Positions 1 to 7,074 of a stretch of 8,515 nt of DNA are shown here, in pieces. The stretch is from an uncultured Bacteroidota bacterium. Its GTDB lineage: Bacteria > Bacteroidota > Bacteroidia > Chitinophagales > Chitinophagaceae. The translations under genes were made by a program, and so were the position numbers. Below the pieces are notes generated by a model that was not told the DNA's origin, did not search any database, and saw nothing but the letters and a program-made list of their open reading frames with translations. Each line of letters begins with the position of its first letter. The first letter of the stretch is position 1. The stretch lies in NCBI GenBank assembly GCA_938008665.1, contig CALLKA010000190.1, positions 1-8,515 on the forward strand. The letters are read 5' to 3'.

Positions 1-48
1 TCTACACAGGCGAAGACACTCTTTCCCTACACGACGCTCTTCCGATCT
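1..48 (+). other. Illumina TruSeq P5 adapter with i5 index D505 (sequencing artefact)
   Basis: These bases are synthetic. Positions 1-7 (TCTACAC) are the end of the P5 flow-cell sequence. Positions 8-15 (AGGCGAAG) match TruSeq i5 index D505. Positions 16-48 are the full 33-base TruSeq read-1 primer site, ending GCTCTTCCGATCT. Genomic sequence begins at 49. An adapter in this orientation at a contig start fits read-through of a short insert that was not trimmed before assembly. Position 49 is therefore a contig end, and anything read across it, including the stop of the gene beside it, is unreliable. Confidence 0.98.
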
Positions 49-1198
49 ATCTTTTTTCCAAACGACCATATCTTACATGGCTTAAGTTTTTTAACCACTC
101 AAAATAAGATACAGTAACACCCCCTGCGTTTAAATACATATCAGGAATAACTAAAATGCCTTTTTTTGCAAAAACTTCGTCCGCTGCTGGCGTTAATGGA
201 CCATTTGCCGCCTCCCCAATTATTTTTGCTTTGATTCGTGACGCATTATTTTTATCAATTACATTTTCTAATGCTGCTGGAATTAAAATATCACATTCCA
301 TTTCTAAAGCATCTGCACTATTTGCTATGTTAGTAGCCCCCGGGAAATTTAAAATGCTTCCCGTTTTTTTACGATGTTGGAAAACATCTTCCTCATTTAA
401 TCCATCTGCATTGTAAATAGCCCCTTCAAATTCTGCAATAGCAATAACTTTAGCGCCACCCTCTCTGAAAAATTTAGAAGTATAATAACCTACATTTCCC
501 AAGCCTTGTACAATTACTTTTTTATCCTGCACGCCAACAATAAGGCCTAATTTTTTCATTTGATCTTCCATCAAACAAACTTCTCTGATGCCAAAAAATA
601 CACCTAAGCCAGTGGCTTCTTTACGTCCACGAACACCCCCTAAAGAAATAGGTTTACCAGTCACACAACCAGCTGCATCAATTTCACCTGGCTTTAATGA
701 TTGATAGGTATCCACGATCCATGCCATCTCACGCTCACCTGTTCCGTAATCTGGTGCTGGTACATCAATGCCTGGACCGATAAAATTTTTCTTTACTAAT
801 TCTGAAGTATATCTTCTAGTTATTTTTTCTAATTCATACGGACTTAAACTACGTGGGCTAATTTTAATCCCTCCCTTAGCGCCACCAAAAGGAACATTAA
901 CAATGGCGCATTTATAAGTCATTAATGCAGCCAATGCCATTACCTCATCTTGATTCACCGCCATACTAAAACGTATTCCCCCTTTACAAGGTGACTTATG
1001 TTGTGAATGCTGAACACGATACGCTTCAATTACTTCAATGTGGCCATCATCCATTTTTACTGGGAAACGCATGCTGTAAATACTATTACATGCTTTAATT
1101 TGATCTAATATTCCTTGCTCCCATGTAGTAAACTTGGCAGCTTTGTCGAAACTTTTTTCAACGCTTTCAAAAAAACTGTAAGGCTGATTGTCTGACAT
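49..1198 (-). CDS. gdhA: Glutamate dehydrogenase (Glu/Leu/Phe/Val dehydrogenase family), 3'-truncated by contig end
   Basis: Cytoplasmic enzyme that interconverts glutamate and 2-oxoglutarate plus ammonia using NAD(P), linking nitrogen and carbon metabolism. The visible 383 residues contain the N-terminal substrate domain, with CKGGIRF at 71-77, the lysine-bearing PFGGAKGGI at 103-111 (K108 is the expected catalytic lysine) and VPAPDYGTG at 146-154 (D150 the expected catalytic acid). The Rossmann nucleotide domain has GLGNVG at 232-237. An acidic residue after the second strand (AEFEG, about 255-259) may favour NAD over NADP; this is inference. The C-terminal helical region is missing. The apparent TAG stop at 47-49 has two adapter bases, so it is not real and the true codon only begins with T. 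The ATG at 1198 gives the family-like start MSDNQPYSFF. It lies 21 bases after the ccmD stop, so it is probably the third gene of the ccmC-ccmD transcript. Confidence 0.95.
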
Positions 1199-1219
1199 AT
1201 GTATTGGTTTTAAATAAAT

Positions 1220-1393
1220 TTAATCTTTTGCGCTATTTTCCAACTTACTTATTTTTTTATCAATGCTTGCCACATAAATAAATAAGCCCACTAATATGAT
1301 ACTAACGACGGTCATTACTAAATATATTTTACCATCGCGTAACATTAAGTTGTCTGAATTATTTGCCGTCATTGCTTGTAAAAGAGAAATCAT
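1220..1393 (-). CDS. ccmD: CcmD-family small membrane protein (57 aa)
   Basis: This short gene encodes 57 residues, beginning MISLLQAMTA and ending KLENSAKD, with a TAA stop at 1220-1222. A polar N-terminus leads to DGKIYLVMTVV at about 20-30. A single hydrophobic helix covers about 24-42, followed by the charged tail SIDKKISKLEN. The pattern DGKIY, one helix, then a positively charged tail with LEN or LEK is what I recall for CcmD-family proteins next to ccmC in Bacteroidota. In well-studied systems CcmD is a small inner-membrane partner that helps release haem-loaded CcmE from the CcmABC transporter. The ATG lies 25 bases after the ccmC stop and the stop lies 21 bases before gdhA, both spacings typical of an operon. 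No Shine-Dalgarno site is visible, as is common in the phylum. The assignment rests on position and overall pattern rather than a strong motif. Confidence 0.85.
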   Translation of the reverse strand: MISLLQAMTANNSDNLMLRDGKIYLVMTVVSIILVGLFIYVASIDKKISKLENSAKD

Positions 1394-1418
1394 ATTGTTT
1401 GATTTAGATTGTTAATTT

Positions 1419-2099
1419 TTATAATAATTCTTCCTTCTTTAATTTTAATAATTGGTAACGAATATTTAAAGTACTTATCCATACCCCCAACAAAGTCCAA
1501 CCAATAACCGCTGGATAGAAAACAGTACGCATATTTGCAGACATATCTTTCCCATTAATTCCTGGATTACCTTCGCTTCCTTGACCACCAGGATGTAAGG
1601 ACTCTGTTAATCTTGGTAAAATCCATAAAGTGGGAAACAACATGAAGAAGGAAAATATATTATACACGGCAGATAATCTTGCACGCTTTTCGGTATCAAT
1701 TAAACTTCCTCTTAAAACGAAATAGGCAAAATAGATAAGCAAAGCAATGGCTGCACCATTTTGTTTTGGATCACCTACCCAAGGGCTACCCCATTGATAG
1801 TTGGCCCAGAACGCACCCGTAATGATTCCTAAAATTCCAAATACCAAACCCATGGATGCATAAGCATAGGAATACACATCATGTACTGGATTGCCAGATC
1901 TCAAATATTTAATTGCATAAAATAGGGAAACAAAAAATAATATCATCATACCAAACCACATAGGCACATGAAAAAACATATTGCGGATAGATTCACGCAT
2001 ACGATCATCCAACTTTGGTACTTTAACAATGAATCCATAGGTACAGGTGTACAACAAAAGGAAAAATGACAAAACTTTCCACCATTTAGCTTTCAACAT
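1419..2099 (-). CDS. ccmC: Haem exporter / cytochrome c maturation protein CcmC (CcsA-type)
   Basis: Integral inner-membrane protein of system I cytochrome c maturation. It presents haem at the periplasmic face so that it can be attached to the chaperone CcmE. The 226 residues show six hydrophobic segments at about 8-27, 45-64, 77-98, 115-131, 145-162 and 195-212. The haem-handling tryptophan-rich motif lies at 103-111 as WGSPWVGDP, between the third and fourth segments. The two expected haem-ligand histidines are visible: H44 in FFHVPMW and H169 in ESLHPGG. The motif differs from the proteobacterial WGxxWxWD, but a WGxPWxxDPKQN form fits my memory of Bacteroidota homologues, so I do not read it as damage. 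It is the first gene of the minus-strand operon, with a strong promoter match about 50-80 bases upstream. No ccmB, ccmE or ccmF is next to it; upstream is the divergent queA. Confidence 0.9.
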   Translation of the reverse strand: MLKAKWWKVLSFFLLLYTCTYGFIVKVPKLDDRMRESIRNMFFHVPMWFGMMILFFVSLFYAIKYLRSGNPVHDVYSYAYASMGLVFGILGIITGAFWANYQWGSPWVGDPKQNGAAIALLIYFAYFVLRGSLIDTEKRARLSAVYNIFSFFMLFPTLWILPRLTESLHPGGQGSEGNPGINGKDMSANMRTVFYPAVIGWTLLGVWISTLNIRYQLLKLKKEELL

Positions 2100-2148
2100 A
2101 GAATAATTTGTTTTAAATCAACACCGGACCAAAACTAACAATTGTTTG

Positions 2149-2179
2149 CAAATCTAGTGATTTTGTATAAATTGCCCAA
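2149..2179 (-). promoter_or_regulatory. Bacteroidota-type promoter of the ccmC-ccmD-gdhA operon
   Basis: On the minus strand TTG (2179-2177) is followed by a 20-base spacer and TAGATTTG (2156-2149), an exact match to the -7 consensus TAnnTTTG with a well-placed -33 element. Transcription would start near 2142-2145, giving a leader of about 45 bases before the ccmC ATG at 2099. Confidence 0.65.
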
Positions 2180-2223
2180 TTTTAGGTAGAAATGTTGTGT
2201 CCGCAAAATTAATGCTAAAGTCG

Positions 2224-2231
2224 TACATTTG
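2224..2231 (+). promoter_or_regulatory. Putative -7 element of the queA promoter
   Basis: TACATTTG matches TAnnTTTG exactly. The nearest upstream TTG (2195-2197) is 26 bases away, longer than usual, so the -33 element is weak or absent. The predicted start near 2236-2238 gives a leader of about 85 bases that contains the paired hairpins at 2243-2279. Confidence 0.5.
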
Positions 2232-2242
2232 CCTCCATAATT

Positions 2243-2279
2243 TTCATGCCGTAACATGAAGCGAACTGCCCCGTAAGGC
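2243..2279 (+). promoter_or_regulatory. Paired hairpins with identical CCGTAA loops in the queA leader
   Basis: Two adjacent inverted repeats lie between the putative promoter and queA. The first is TTCATG (2243-2248), loop CCGTAA (2249-2254), CATGAA (2255-2260), a perfect 6-bp stem. The second is GCC (2268-2270), loop CCGTAA (2271-2276), GGC (2277-2279), a weak 3-bp stem that could instead form two pairs closed by a GUAA tetraloop. Both loops also read as a Pro codon plus stop in very short frames (ATG at 2246 and 2256). No T-tract follows, so this is not an ordinary terminator. It does not resemble the preQ1-I riboswitch core as I know it. A regulatory role is inference only. Confidence 0.3.
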
Positions 2280-2321
2280 TGTAGTAAACTTAATGTGGCT
2301 ATCACCCAAAAATAGACACAA

Positions 2322-3371
2322 ATGAAACTTTCCCAATTTAGGTACGACCTACCTTTGAATTTAATCGCACAACACCCTACCAAGCGTAGAGAAGACAGTA
2401 GACTGATGGTTGTTAACCGTCAGAATGGTCACATGGAGAATCGAAATTTTTCCGATTTATTAGAGTACTATGATGACAAAGATGTTTTTGTTGTGAACAA
2501 CACCAAAGTTTTTCCTGCACGTATGTATGGTCGCAAAGAAAAAACAGGTGCTAAGATTGAAGTTTTCTTATTAAGAGAATTAAATAAGCCCAATCGTTTA
2601 TGGGACGTAATTGTTGATCCCGCAAGAAAAATTCGTGTAGGAAACAAATTATATTTTGGCGAAAACGAAGAATTGGTTGCCGAAGTCATTGACAATACCA
2701 CTAGCCGTGGCCGTACCATTCGTTTTTTATGGGAAGGTGATGATGATGGATTTAGAAACATGTTGGAATTTTTAGGAGAAACACCATTGCCTAAATATAT
2801 TAAGCGCAAGCCAGACGAAGAAGATAAAGAAAGATATCAAACTGTATATGCAAAGCATGAGGGTGCAGTAGCTGCTCCAACAGCTGGTTTGCACTTTAGC
2901 AAGGAGTTAATTAAAAGATCTGAAATTTTAGGTATCCGTTTTGCGGAAGTCACCTTACATACTGGTTTAAGTACTTTCCGTCCAATTGAAGTGGAAGATT
3001 TAAGCAAACATAAAATGGACGCTGAATATTTTAAGATTGACGAAGATGCCTGTCGTATCATTAATACAGCAAAGCAAAATGGTCGTCGCGTTTGTTCAAT
3101 CGGCACAACAGCAATGCGTGCAATGGAAAGTAGCGTAACTGCGCAACGCTTATTAAAACCAGCGGAAGGTTGGACAAATCATTTTATTCACCCTCCATAT
3201 AACTTTAATATTGCGGATAGCTTAGTGACCAACTTTCATTTGCCAAAAACGAGTTTGTTAATTATGTCTTGTGCTTTTGCAGGATATGAATTAGCCATGG
3301 AAGCGTATAAAAAAGCAATTAAAGATAAATACCGTTTCTTCTCCTATGGAGACGCACTATTATTCATTTAA
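2322..3371 (+). CDS. queA: S-adenosylmethionine:tRNA ribosyltransferase-isomerase QueA
   Basis: Cytoplasmic enzyme of queuosine synthesis. It transfers and isomerises the ribosyl group of S-adenosylmethionine onto preQ1 already placed at tRNA position 34, giving epoxyqueuosine. The 349 residues match the usual family length. The N-terminus (MKLSQFRYDLP, then IAQHP at 15-19) is typical. Family blocks include NNTKVFPARMYG (59-70), AAPTAGLHF (184-192), TLHTGLSTFRP (211-221), TNFHLPKTSLL (303-313) and the C-terminal YRFFSYGDALL (337-347). The ATG start is supported by the homologous N-terminus. The gene is divergent from ccmC and stands alone, with its own leader and a terminator 26 bases after the stop. 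No other queuosine gene is in the window. Confidence 0.97.
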   Translation: MKLSQFRYDLPLNLIAQHPTKRREDSRLMVVNRQNGHMENRNFSDLLEYYDDKDVFVVNNTKVFPARMYGRKEKTGAKIEVFLLRELNKPNRLWDVIVDPARKIRVGNKLYFGENEELVAEVIDNTTSRGRTIRFLWEGDDDGFRNMLEFLGETPLPKYIKRKPDEEDKERYQTVYAKHEGAVAAPTAGLHFSKELIKRSEILGIRFAEVTLHTGLSTFRPIEVEDLSKHKMDAEYFKIDEDACRIINTAKQNGRRVCSIGTTAMRAMESSVTAQRLLKPAEGWTNHFIHPPYNFNIADSLVTNFHLPKTSLLIMSCAFAGYELAMEAYKKAIKDKYRFFSYGDALLFI

Positions 3372-3397
3372 ATTTTTTGAGAAAATAAATTCTAGCC

Positions 3398-3430
3398 AAA
3401 AAGGAGTCCCGATTTTCAGGACTCCTTTTT
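3398..3430 (+). terminator. Rho-independent terminator of queA
   Basis: A perfect 12-bp inverted repeat, AAAAAGGAGTCC (3398-3409) and GGACTCCTTTTT (3419-3430), has a 9-base loop and runs into a T-rich tract to about 3436. It lies 26 bases after the queA stop and separates queA from the receptor gene on the same strand. Confidence 0.92.
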
Positions 3431-3492
3431 ATTTTTCCGGATAACATAAACCACTTTTCCTGATTTCAAAAATGAGCAGTTCTCATTGACTT

Positions 3493-3500
3493 TATTTTTG
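3493..3500 (+). promoter_or_regulatory. Putative -7 element of the TonB-dependent receptor promoter
   Basis: TATTTTTG is an exact TAnnTTTG match lying only 12 bases before the ATG at 3513. No TTG sits at the usual upstream distance. If used, transcription begins near 3505-3507 with almost no leader, which would rule out the in-frame TTG at 3486 as a start codon. Confidence 0.45.
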
Positions 3501-3512
3501 CGGCTCAATATT

Positions 3513-5708
3513 ATGATACTAAAATTAAGCCTCGCCATTTCCATGATTTGTGTATTGAATCAAAACATAAATGCACAGGACAAAATCAAGGATAGTTTAC
3601 AATGGAAAAGCTTGCCCGACATTACTGTTGTTGGCAGAAATAGCAAAAGCGATTACCAACAACTACCAGAAATTGTTGGTACTACTATTTATGCAGGAAA
3701 AAAGAATGCTTTAATTGTGCTTGAAAATGTTCAGGGCAATATCGCCAACAATACCATGCGTCAAGTATTAGCAAAAGTCCCAGGGATACACGTTTGGGAA
3801 AGTGACCCTAGCGGTATTCAAATAGGCATTGCCGCAAGAGGTTTAAGCCCTAACCGAAGTTGGGAATTTAATGTTAGACAAAACGGCTATGATATTGCCG
3901 CCGATCCATTTGGGTATCCTGAAGCTTATTATAATCCACAATTGCAAGCAGTTCAAAGAATTGAAATTGTGAGAGGTCAAGGTGCCTTACAATATGGACC
4001 ACAATTTGGTGGTATGGTCAACTATATATTAAAGGATGGTAATGAAATTAATAAACCCATCGAGTTTGAAACGCAACAAACTATTGGAAGCAATGGTTTA
4101 TTAAATAGTTATAATGCATTAGGTGGCAAGCGTGGAAAACTGCATTATTATTCATTTTTTGACCAACGAAATGGAGAGGGTTGGCGAAATAATAGTCAAT
4201 TTTATACCAAATCTGGTTTCGGTACAATTACCTATAATGTTACAAATAAATTTTCACTCAAGTTTGAATTAATGTATTCCCATATCAGAAGTCAACAAGC
4301 GGGAGGTTTAACTGATGTACAAATAATACAAGATGCAAAACAAAGCTTCCGAAACAGAAACTGGTTTGATATCACTTGGATGACACCCGCCCTAATACTA
4401 CAATACGAAATCAATGAACATAGCCGTTGGAATACAAAAATTTTCGGAACCATCGGCGACCGGAATAGTGTAGGATTTTTACAATCCAACAATATAAAAG
4501 ACAGCATCAACCTTGCAACAAACCAATTCAATAATAGGCTCGTTAATTTAGATAAATACAGAAACTACGGTATTGAAAGTAGAATCATAAGCGATTATGC
4601 AATTGGTAAATTTAAAAACACGATTGCAGGAGGTATTCGATTATATAAAGGAAATACGGACCGGTTAGCAGATGGTATTGGTAGCACAGGCTCAAATTAT
4701 GACATCACTATAAAAGGAACCTACCCTAAAGATGTAAGTTTTGCATCATCCAATGCCGCAGGATTTATTGAAAACATTTTTAAATTTTCAGATAAGCTAT
4801 ATTTAATTCCAGGCATCAGATATGAATGGTTAGAAGGTTCAGCTGCAGGAAGAAATGGACTAACCACCAATGGAACAGCAATTAATTTACAAAATATCAC
4901 CAGGAGTAGAAGTTTCCTACTCGTTGGTGTTGGATCAGAATACCATGTAACAAAGGCTACAGAATTTTATACAAATTTTTCTCAGGCATATAGACCAATT
5001 CAATTTGCAAATTTACAAGCGCCTCCAACGACAGACGTGGTTGACCCAGAATTAAAAGATGCCAAAGGCTATAATTTTGATATTGGCTATAGAGGTAAAG
5101 TAAAAAATTTTATTCAATTTGATATTAGTGGATTTTATTTAAAATATAATAATCGTGTCGGTACCATCACAACTTCAGGCACAAACTACAGACTCATTAC
5201 TAATGTGGGAGCTAGTATTAGCAAGGGTATCGAATCTTATATTGAATTCAATCCAATAAGGGCATTTACAAATAGTCAAACCACTGATGTCATCTTATTT
5301 AGTTCCTATGCATATACAAATGCAACCTATAGCAATGATCATAAAGATGCAAATACGAAAGGCAAAAAAGTTGAAAATGCCCCTACTGATATTTTCAGAG
5401 GAGGTATCAGCTATGGATACAAAAATCTTCTAATCACCGCACAATTAAGTTTTGTAGGCGCCTCCTTTAGTGATGCAAACAATACAATTGCTGCAAGTGC
5501 TAATGGAAATACAGGACGCATCCCCTCCTATTCAATCACAGACTTAACAGGTAGTTATAAATTTTCCAAAATGTTACAGCTAAAAGCAGGGATTAATAAT
5601 CTATTGGATAAAAGATATTTCACTAGACGTGCTGGTGGATACCCAGGACCAGGTGCCTTGCCTGCCGATGGTCGCAGTTTATTTATTTCAATTGGAGCGA
5701 AGCTATAA
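3513..5708 (+). CDS. fecA: TonB-dependent outer-membrane receptor, FecA-like (ferric citrate type)
   Basis: Outer-membrane beta-barrel receptor that imports a ligand, probably a ferric chelate, using energy from TonB. From the ATG at 3513 it has 731 residues: a signal peptide of about 21 residues (MILKLSLAIS start, likely cut before QDK), a possible TonB box DITVVG at 36-41, a plug domain at about 60-190 (RQVLAKVPGI, IAARGLSPNR, VQRIEIVRGQGALQYGP, GGMVNYILKDG) and a C-terminal barrel. The ending NNLLDKRYFTRR followed by GYPGPGALPADGRS resembles FecA closely, but the substrate is inferred. There is no N-terminal signalling (STN) domain, no carboxypeptidase-like repeat domain, and no adjacent sigma/anti-sigma pair, so FecIR-type self-regulation is unlikely. 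An in-frame TTG at 3486 would add nine residues before the signal peptide and overlaps the putative promoter, so I prefer the ATG. It is convergent with aspartate kinase. Confidence 0.85.
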   Translation: MILKLSLAISMICVLNQNINAQDKIKDSLQWKSLPDITVVGRNSKSDYQQLPEIVGTTIYAGKKNALIVLENVQGNIANNTMRQVLAKVPGIHVWESDPSGIQIGIAARGLSPNRSWEFNVRQNGYDIAADPFGYPEAYYNPQLQAVQRIEIVRGQGALQYGPQFGGMVNYILKDGNEINKPIEFETQQTIGSNGLLNSYNALGGKRGKLHYYSFFDQRNGEGWRNNSQFYTKSGFGTITYNVTNKFSLKFELMYSHIRSQQAGGLTDVQIIQDAKQSFRNRNWFDITWMTPALILQYEINEHSRWNTKIFGTIGDRNSVGFLQSNNIKDSINLATNQFNNRLVNLDKYRNYGIESRIISDYAIGKFKNTIAGGIRLYKGNTDRLADGIGSTGSNYDITIKGTYPKDVSFASSNAAGFIENIFKFSDKLYLIPGIRYEWLEGSAAGRNGLTTNGTAINLQNITRSRSFLLVGVGSEYHVTKATEFYTNFSQAYRPIQFANLQAPPTTDVVDPELKDAKGYNFDIGYRGKVKNFIQFDISGFYLKYNNRVGTITTSGTNYRLITNVGASISKGIESYIEFNPIRAFTNSQTTDVILFSSYAYTNATYSNDHKDANTKGKKVENAPTDIFRGGISYGYKNLLITAQLSFVGASFSDANNTIAASANGNTGRIPSYSITDLTGSYKFSKMLQLKAGINNLLDKRYFTRRAGGYPGPGALPADGRSLFISIGAKL

Positions 5709-5719
5709 AATAAATCCAA

Positions 5720-7039
5720 TTACAAGTTAAACAACCCCTTGTTCACGAGTTGCAAAGTTTTGGTTTTGTATTCGCTTGGAATCAATAATGAAATATTATG
5801 ATGACTTCCACCATAGCTTACCATGGTTACCGGAATTTCATTAATTGCATCAAATAATTTTGTAAGTACAGCATCTGTTTTAGCAATTTCGTTTCCAACA
5901 ATCGAAATGATGGTTTGATTTTTTTCAACCTCGATGGATGCGATATTATTAAGCTCAGCAATAATTTCATCTAAATGCAAGTCACTATCTATTGTAACAG
6001 ATACGGCCACCTCTGAAGTGGTCACCATATCAATCGGCGTTTTATATTTTTCAAATACTTCAAATATCTTTCTTAAAAATCCATACGCAAGCAACATCCT
6101 ACTGCTCTTAATTTTGATTGCGATAATACCATCTTTCGCAGCCACTGCTTTTACACCAGTACTTCCTGCTTCTTTTTTTATTACTGTACCCGCAGCCGAC
6201 GGTTGCATAGTATTTAATAATTTCACAGGAATATTTCCTTGTTGTGCAGGCCAAATACACGTGGGGTGTAATATTTTAGCACCGAAATAAGCCAACTCCG
6301 CAGCCTCATCAAAACTCAATTGCTCAATAGCAACCGTCTTATCCACCACTCTCGGATCATTGTTATGCATACCATCAATATCCGTCCATATTTCACAAAC
6401 ACTTGCTTGCACTGCTGCCGCTATCAATGAAGCGGTGTAATCACTTCCACCTCTCTTTAAATTATCAACCTCGCCTTTTGCATTACGACAAATATATCCT
6501 TGGGTAATAAATAACTTTTTAGTTGCATGTTGCGCTAACACAACTTTTATTTTTTGCTCTATCAAAGTTAAATCCGGCTCATCATTCATATCCAAACACA
6601 TGAAATCCAAAGCGGGGATTAAGGCATGTTCAATTTTTTCTTGCTCTAAATACAAAGCAAAAAGTTTGGTGCTCATTAATTCGCCTTGTGCTAAAATATC
6701 TTTATTCAATGCATCGCTTAAGGAGATGCGTTGTGTTATTCTTAAAAATTCAAAGTGTTCTTTAATAATTCCTTCCGCTTTAGTTTTAAGCGTGGACTCT
6801 TTTATTAAATCATTTATAAATAAAGCATAATGATTTTCTAGTGCATCAATTTTTTCAGTAGCTCCTTTTTTATCTTGTGCTGCTAAACTATTACTTATTT
6901 CAACCAGTGCATTTGTAGTTCCGCTCAATGCACTTAATACAACGATAGTAGGCTCCGCATCACGCGTGATTAATTGCGATACTTGGTGCATCCTTTCCGG
7001 CTTCCCAACACTTGTTCCTCCAAATTTCATTACCCTCAT
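5720..7039 (-). CDS. lysC: Aspartate kinase, monofunctional, with two C-terminal ACT domains
   Basis: Cytoplasmic enzyme that phosphorylates L-aspartate, the first step towards lysine, threonine, methionine and diaminopimelate. The 439 residues form a kinase domain at about 3-285 with KFGGTSVG (5-12), AQGELMST (117-124), GGSDYTA (197-203), EIWTDIDGMHNNDPR (216-230) and FGAKILHP (252-259). Two ACT regulatory domains follow at about 303-365 and 375-438, with MVTTSEVAVSV at 338-348, the usual site of allosteric amino-acid control. No homoserine dehydrogenase domain is fused. Which end product inhibits it cannot be read from the sequence, so the symbol lysC is the generic one. M4 (7030) is an alternative start. 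It has its own promoter match and lies downstream of the ssb terminator, so it is probably transcribed alone. Confidence 0.95.
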   Translation of the reverse strand: MRVMKFGGTSVGKPERMHQVSQLITRDAEPTIVVLSALSGTTNALVEISNSLAAQDKKGATEKIDALENHYALFINDLIKESTLKTKAEGIIKEHFEFLRITQRISLSDALNKDILAQGELMSTKLFALYLEQEKIEHALIPALDFMCLDMNDEPDLTLIEQKIKVVLAQHATKKLFITQGYICRNAKGEVDNLKRGGSDYTASLIAAAVQASVCEIWTDIDGMHNNDPRVVDKTVAIEQLSFDEAAELAYFGAKILHPTCIWPAQQGNIPVKLLNTMQPSAAGTVIKKEAGSTGVKAVAAKDGIIAIKIKSSRMLLAYGFLRKIFEVFEKYKTPIDMVTTSEVAVSVTIDSDLHLDEIIAELNNIASIEVEKNQTIISIVGNEIAKTDAVLTKLFDAINEIPVTMVSYGGSHHNISLLIPSEYKTKTLQLVNKGLFNL

Positions 7040-7074
7040 TAGAAAAATATTTATGTAATCAATTTTTGTATCGT

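Noticed and set aside
103..111. Degenerate tryptophan-rich motif in CcmC (residues 103-111 of the protein encoded at 1419-2099), suggesting a non-functional haem handler
   Set aside because: Both haem-ligand histidines and the membrane layout are intact, and WGxPWxxDPKQN appears to be the normal form in Bacteroidota as I recall it.
156..416. 86-residue open frame on the plus strand inside gdhA
   Set aside because: It is antisense to strongly conserved glutamate dehydrogenase coding sequence and has no recognisable domain or start context of its own.
2224..2321. preQ1-I riboswitch upstream of queA
   Set aside because: The leader lacks the compact hairpin followed by an A-rich tail and CUAA-type core that I know for preQ1-I, so I report only the unexplained hairpins.
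2135..2383. 82-residue minus-strand frame between ccmC and queA
   Set aside because: It overlaps the conserved queA N-terminus and both divergent promoter elements, and the peptide shows no family pattern.
5934..6290. 118-residue plus-strand frame with hydrophobic stretches opposite aspartate kinase
   Set aside because: It lies opposite the conserved ACT and kinase coding sequence; its hydrophobic character is a by-product of reading that strand.
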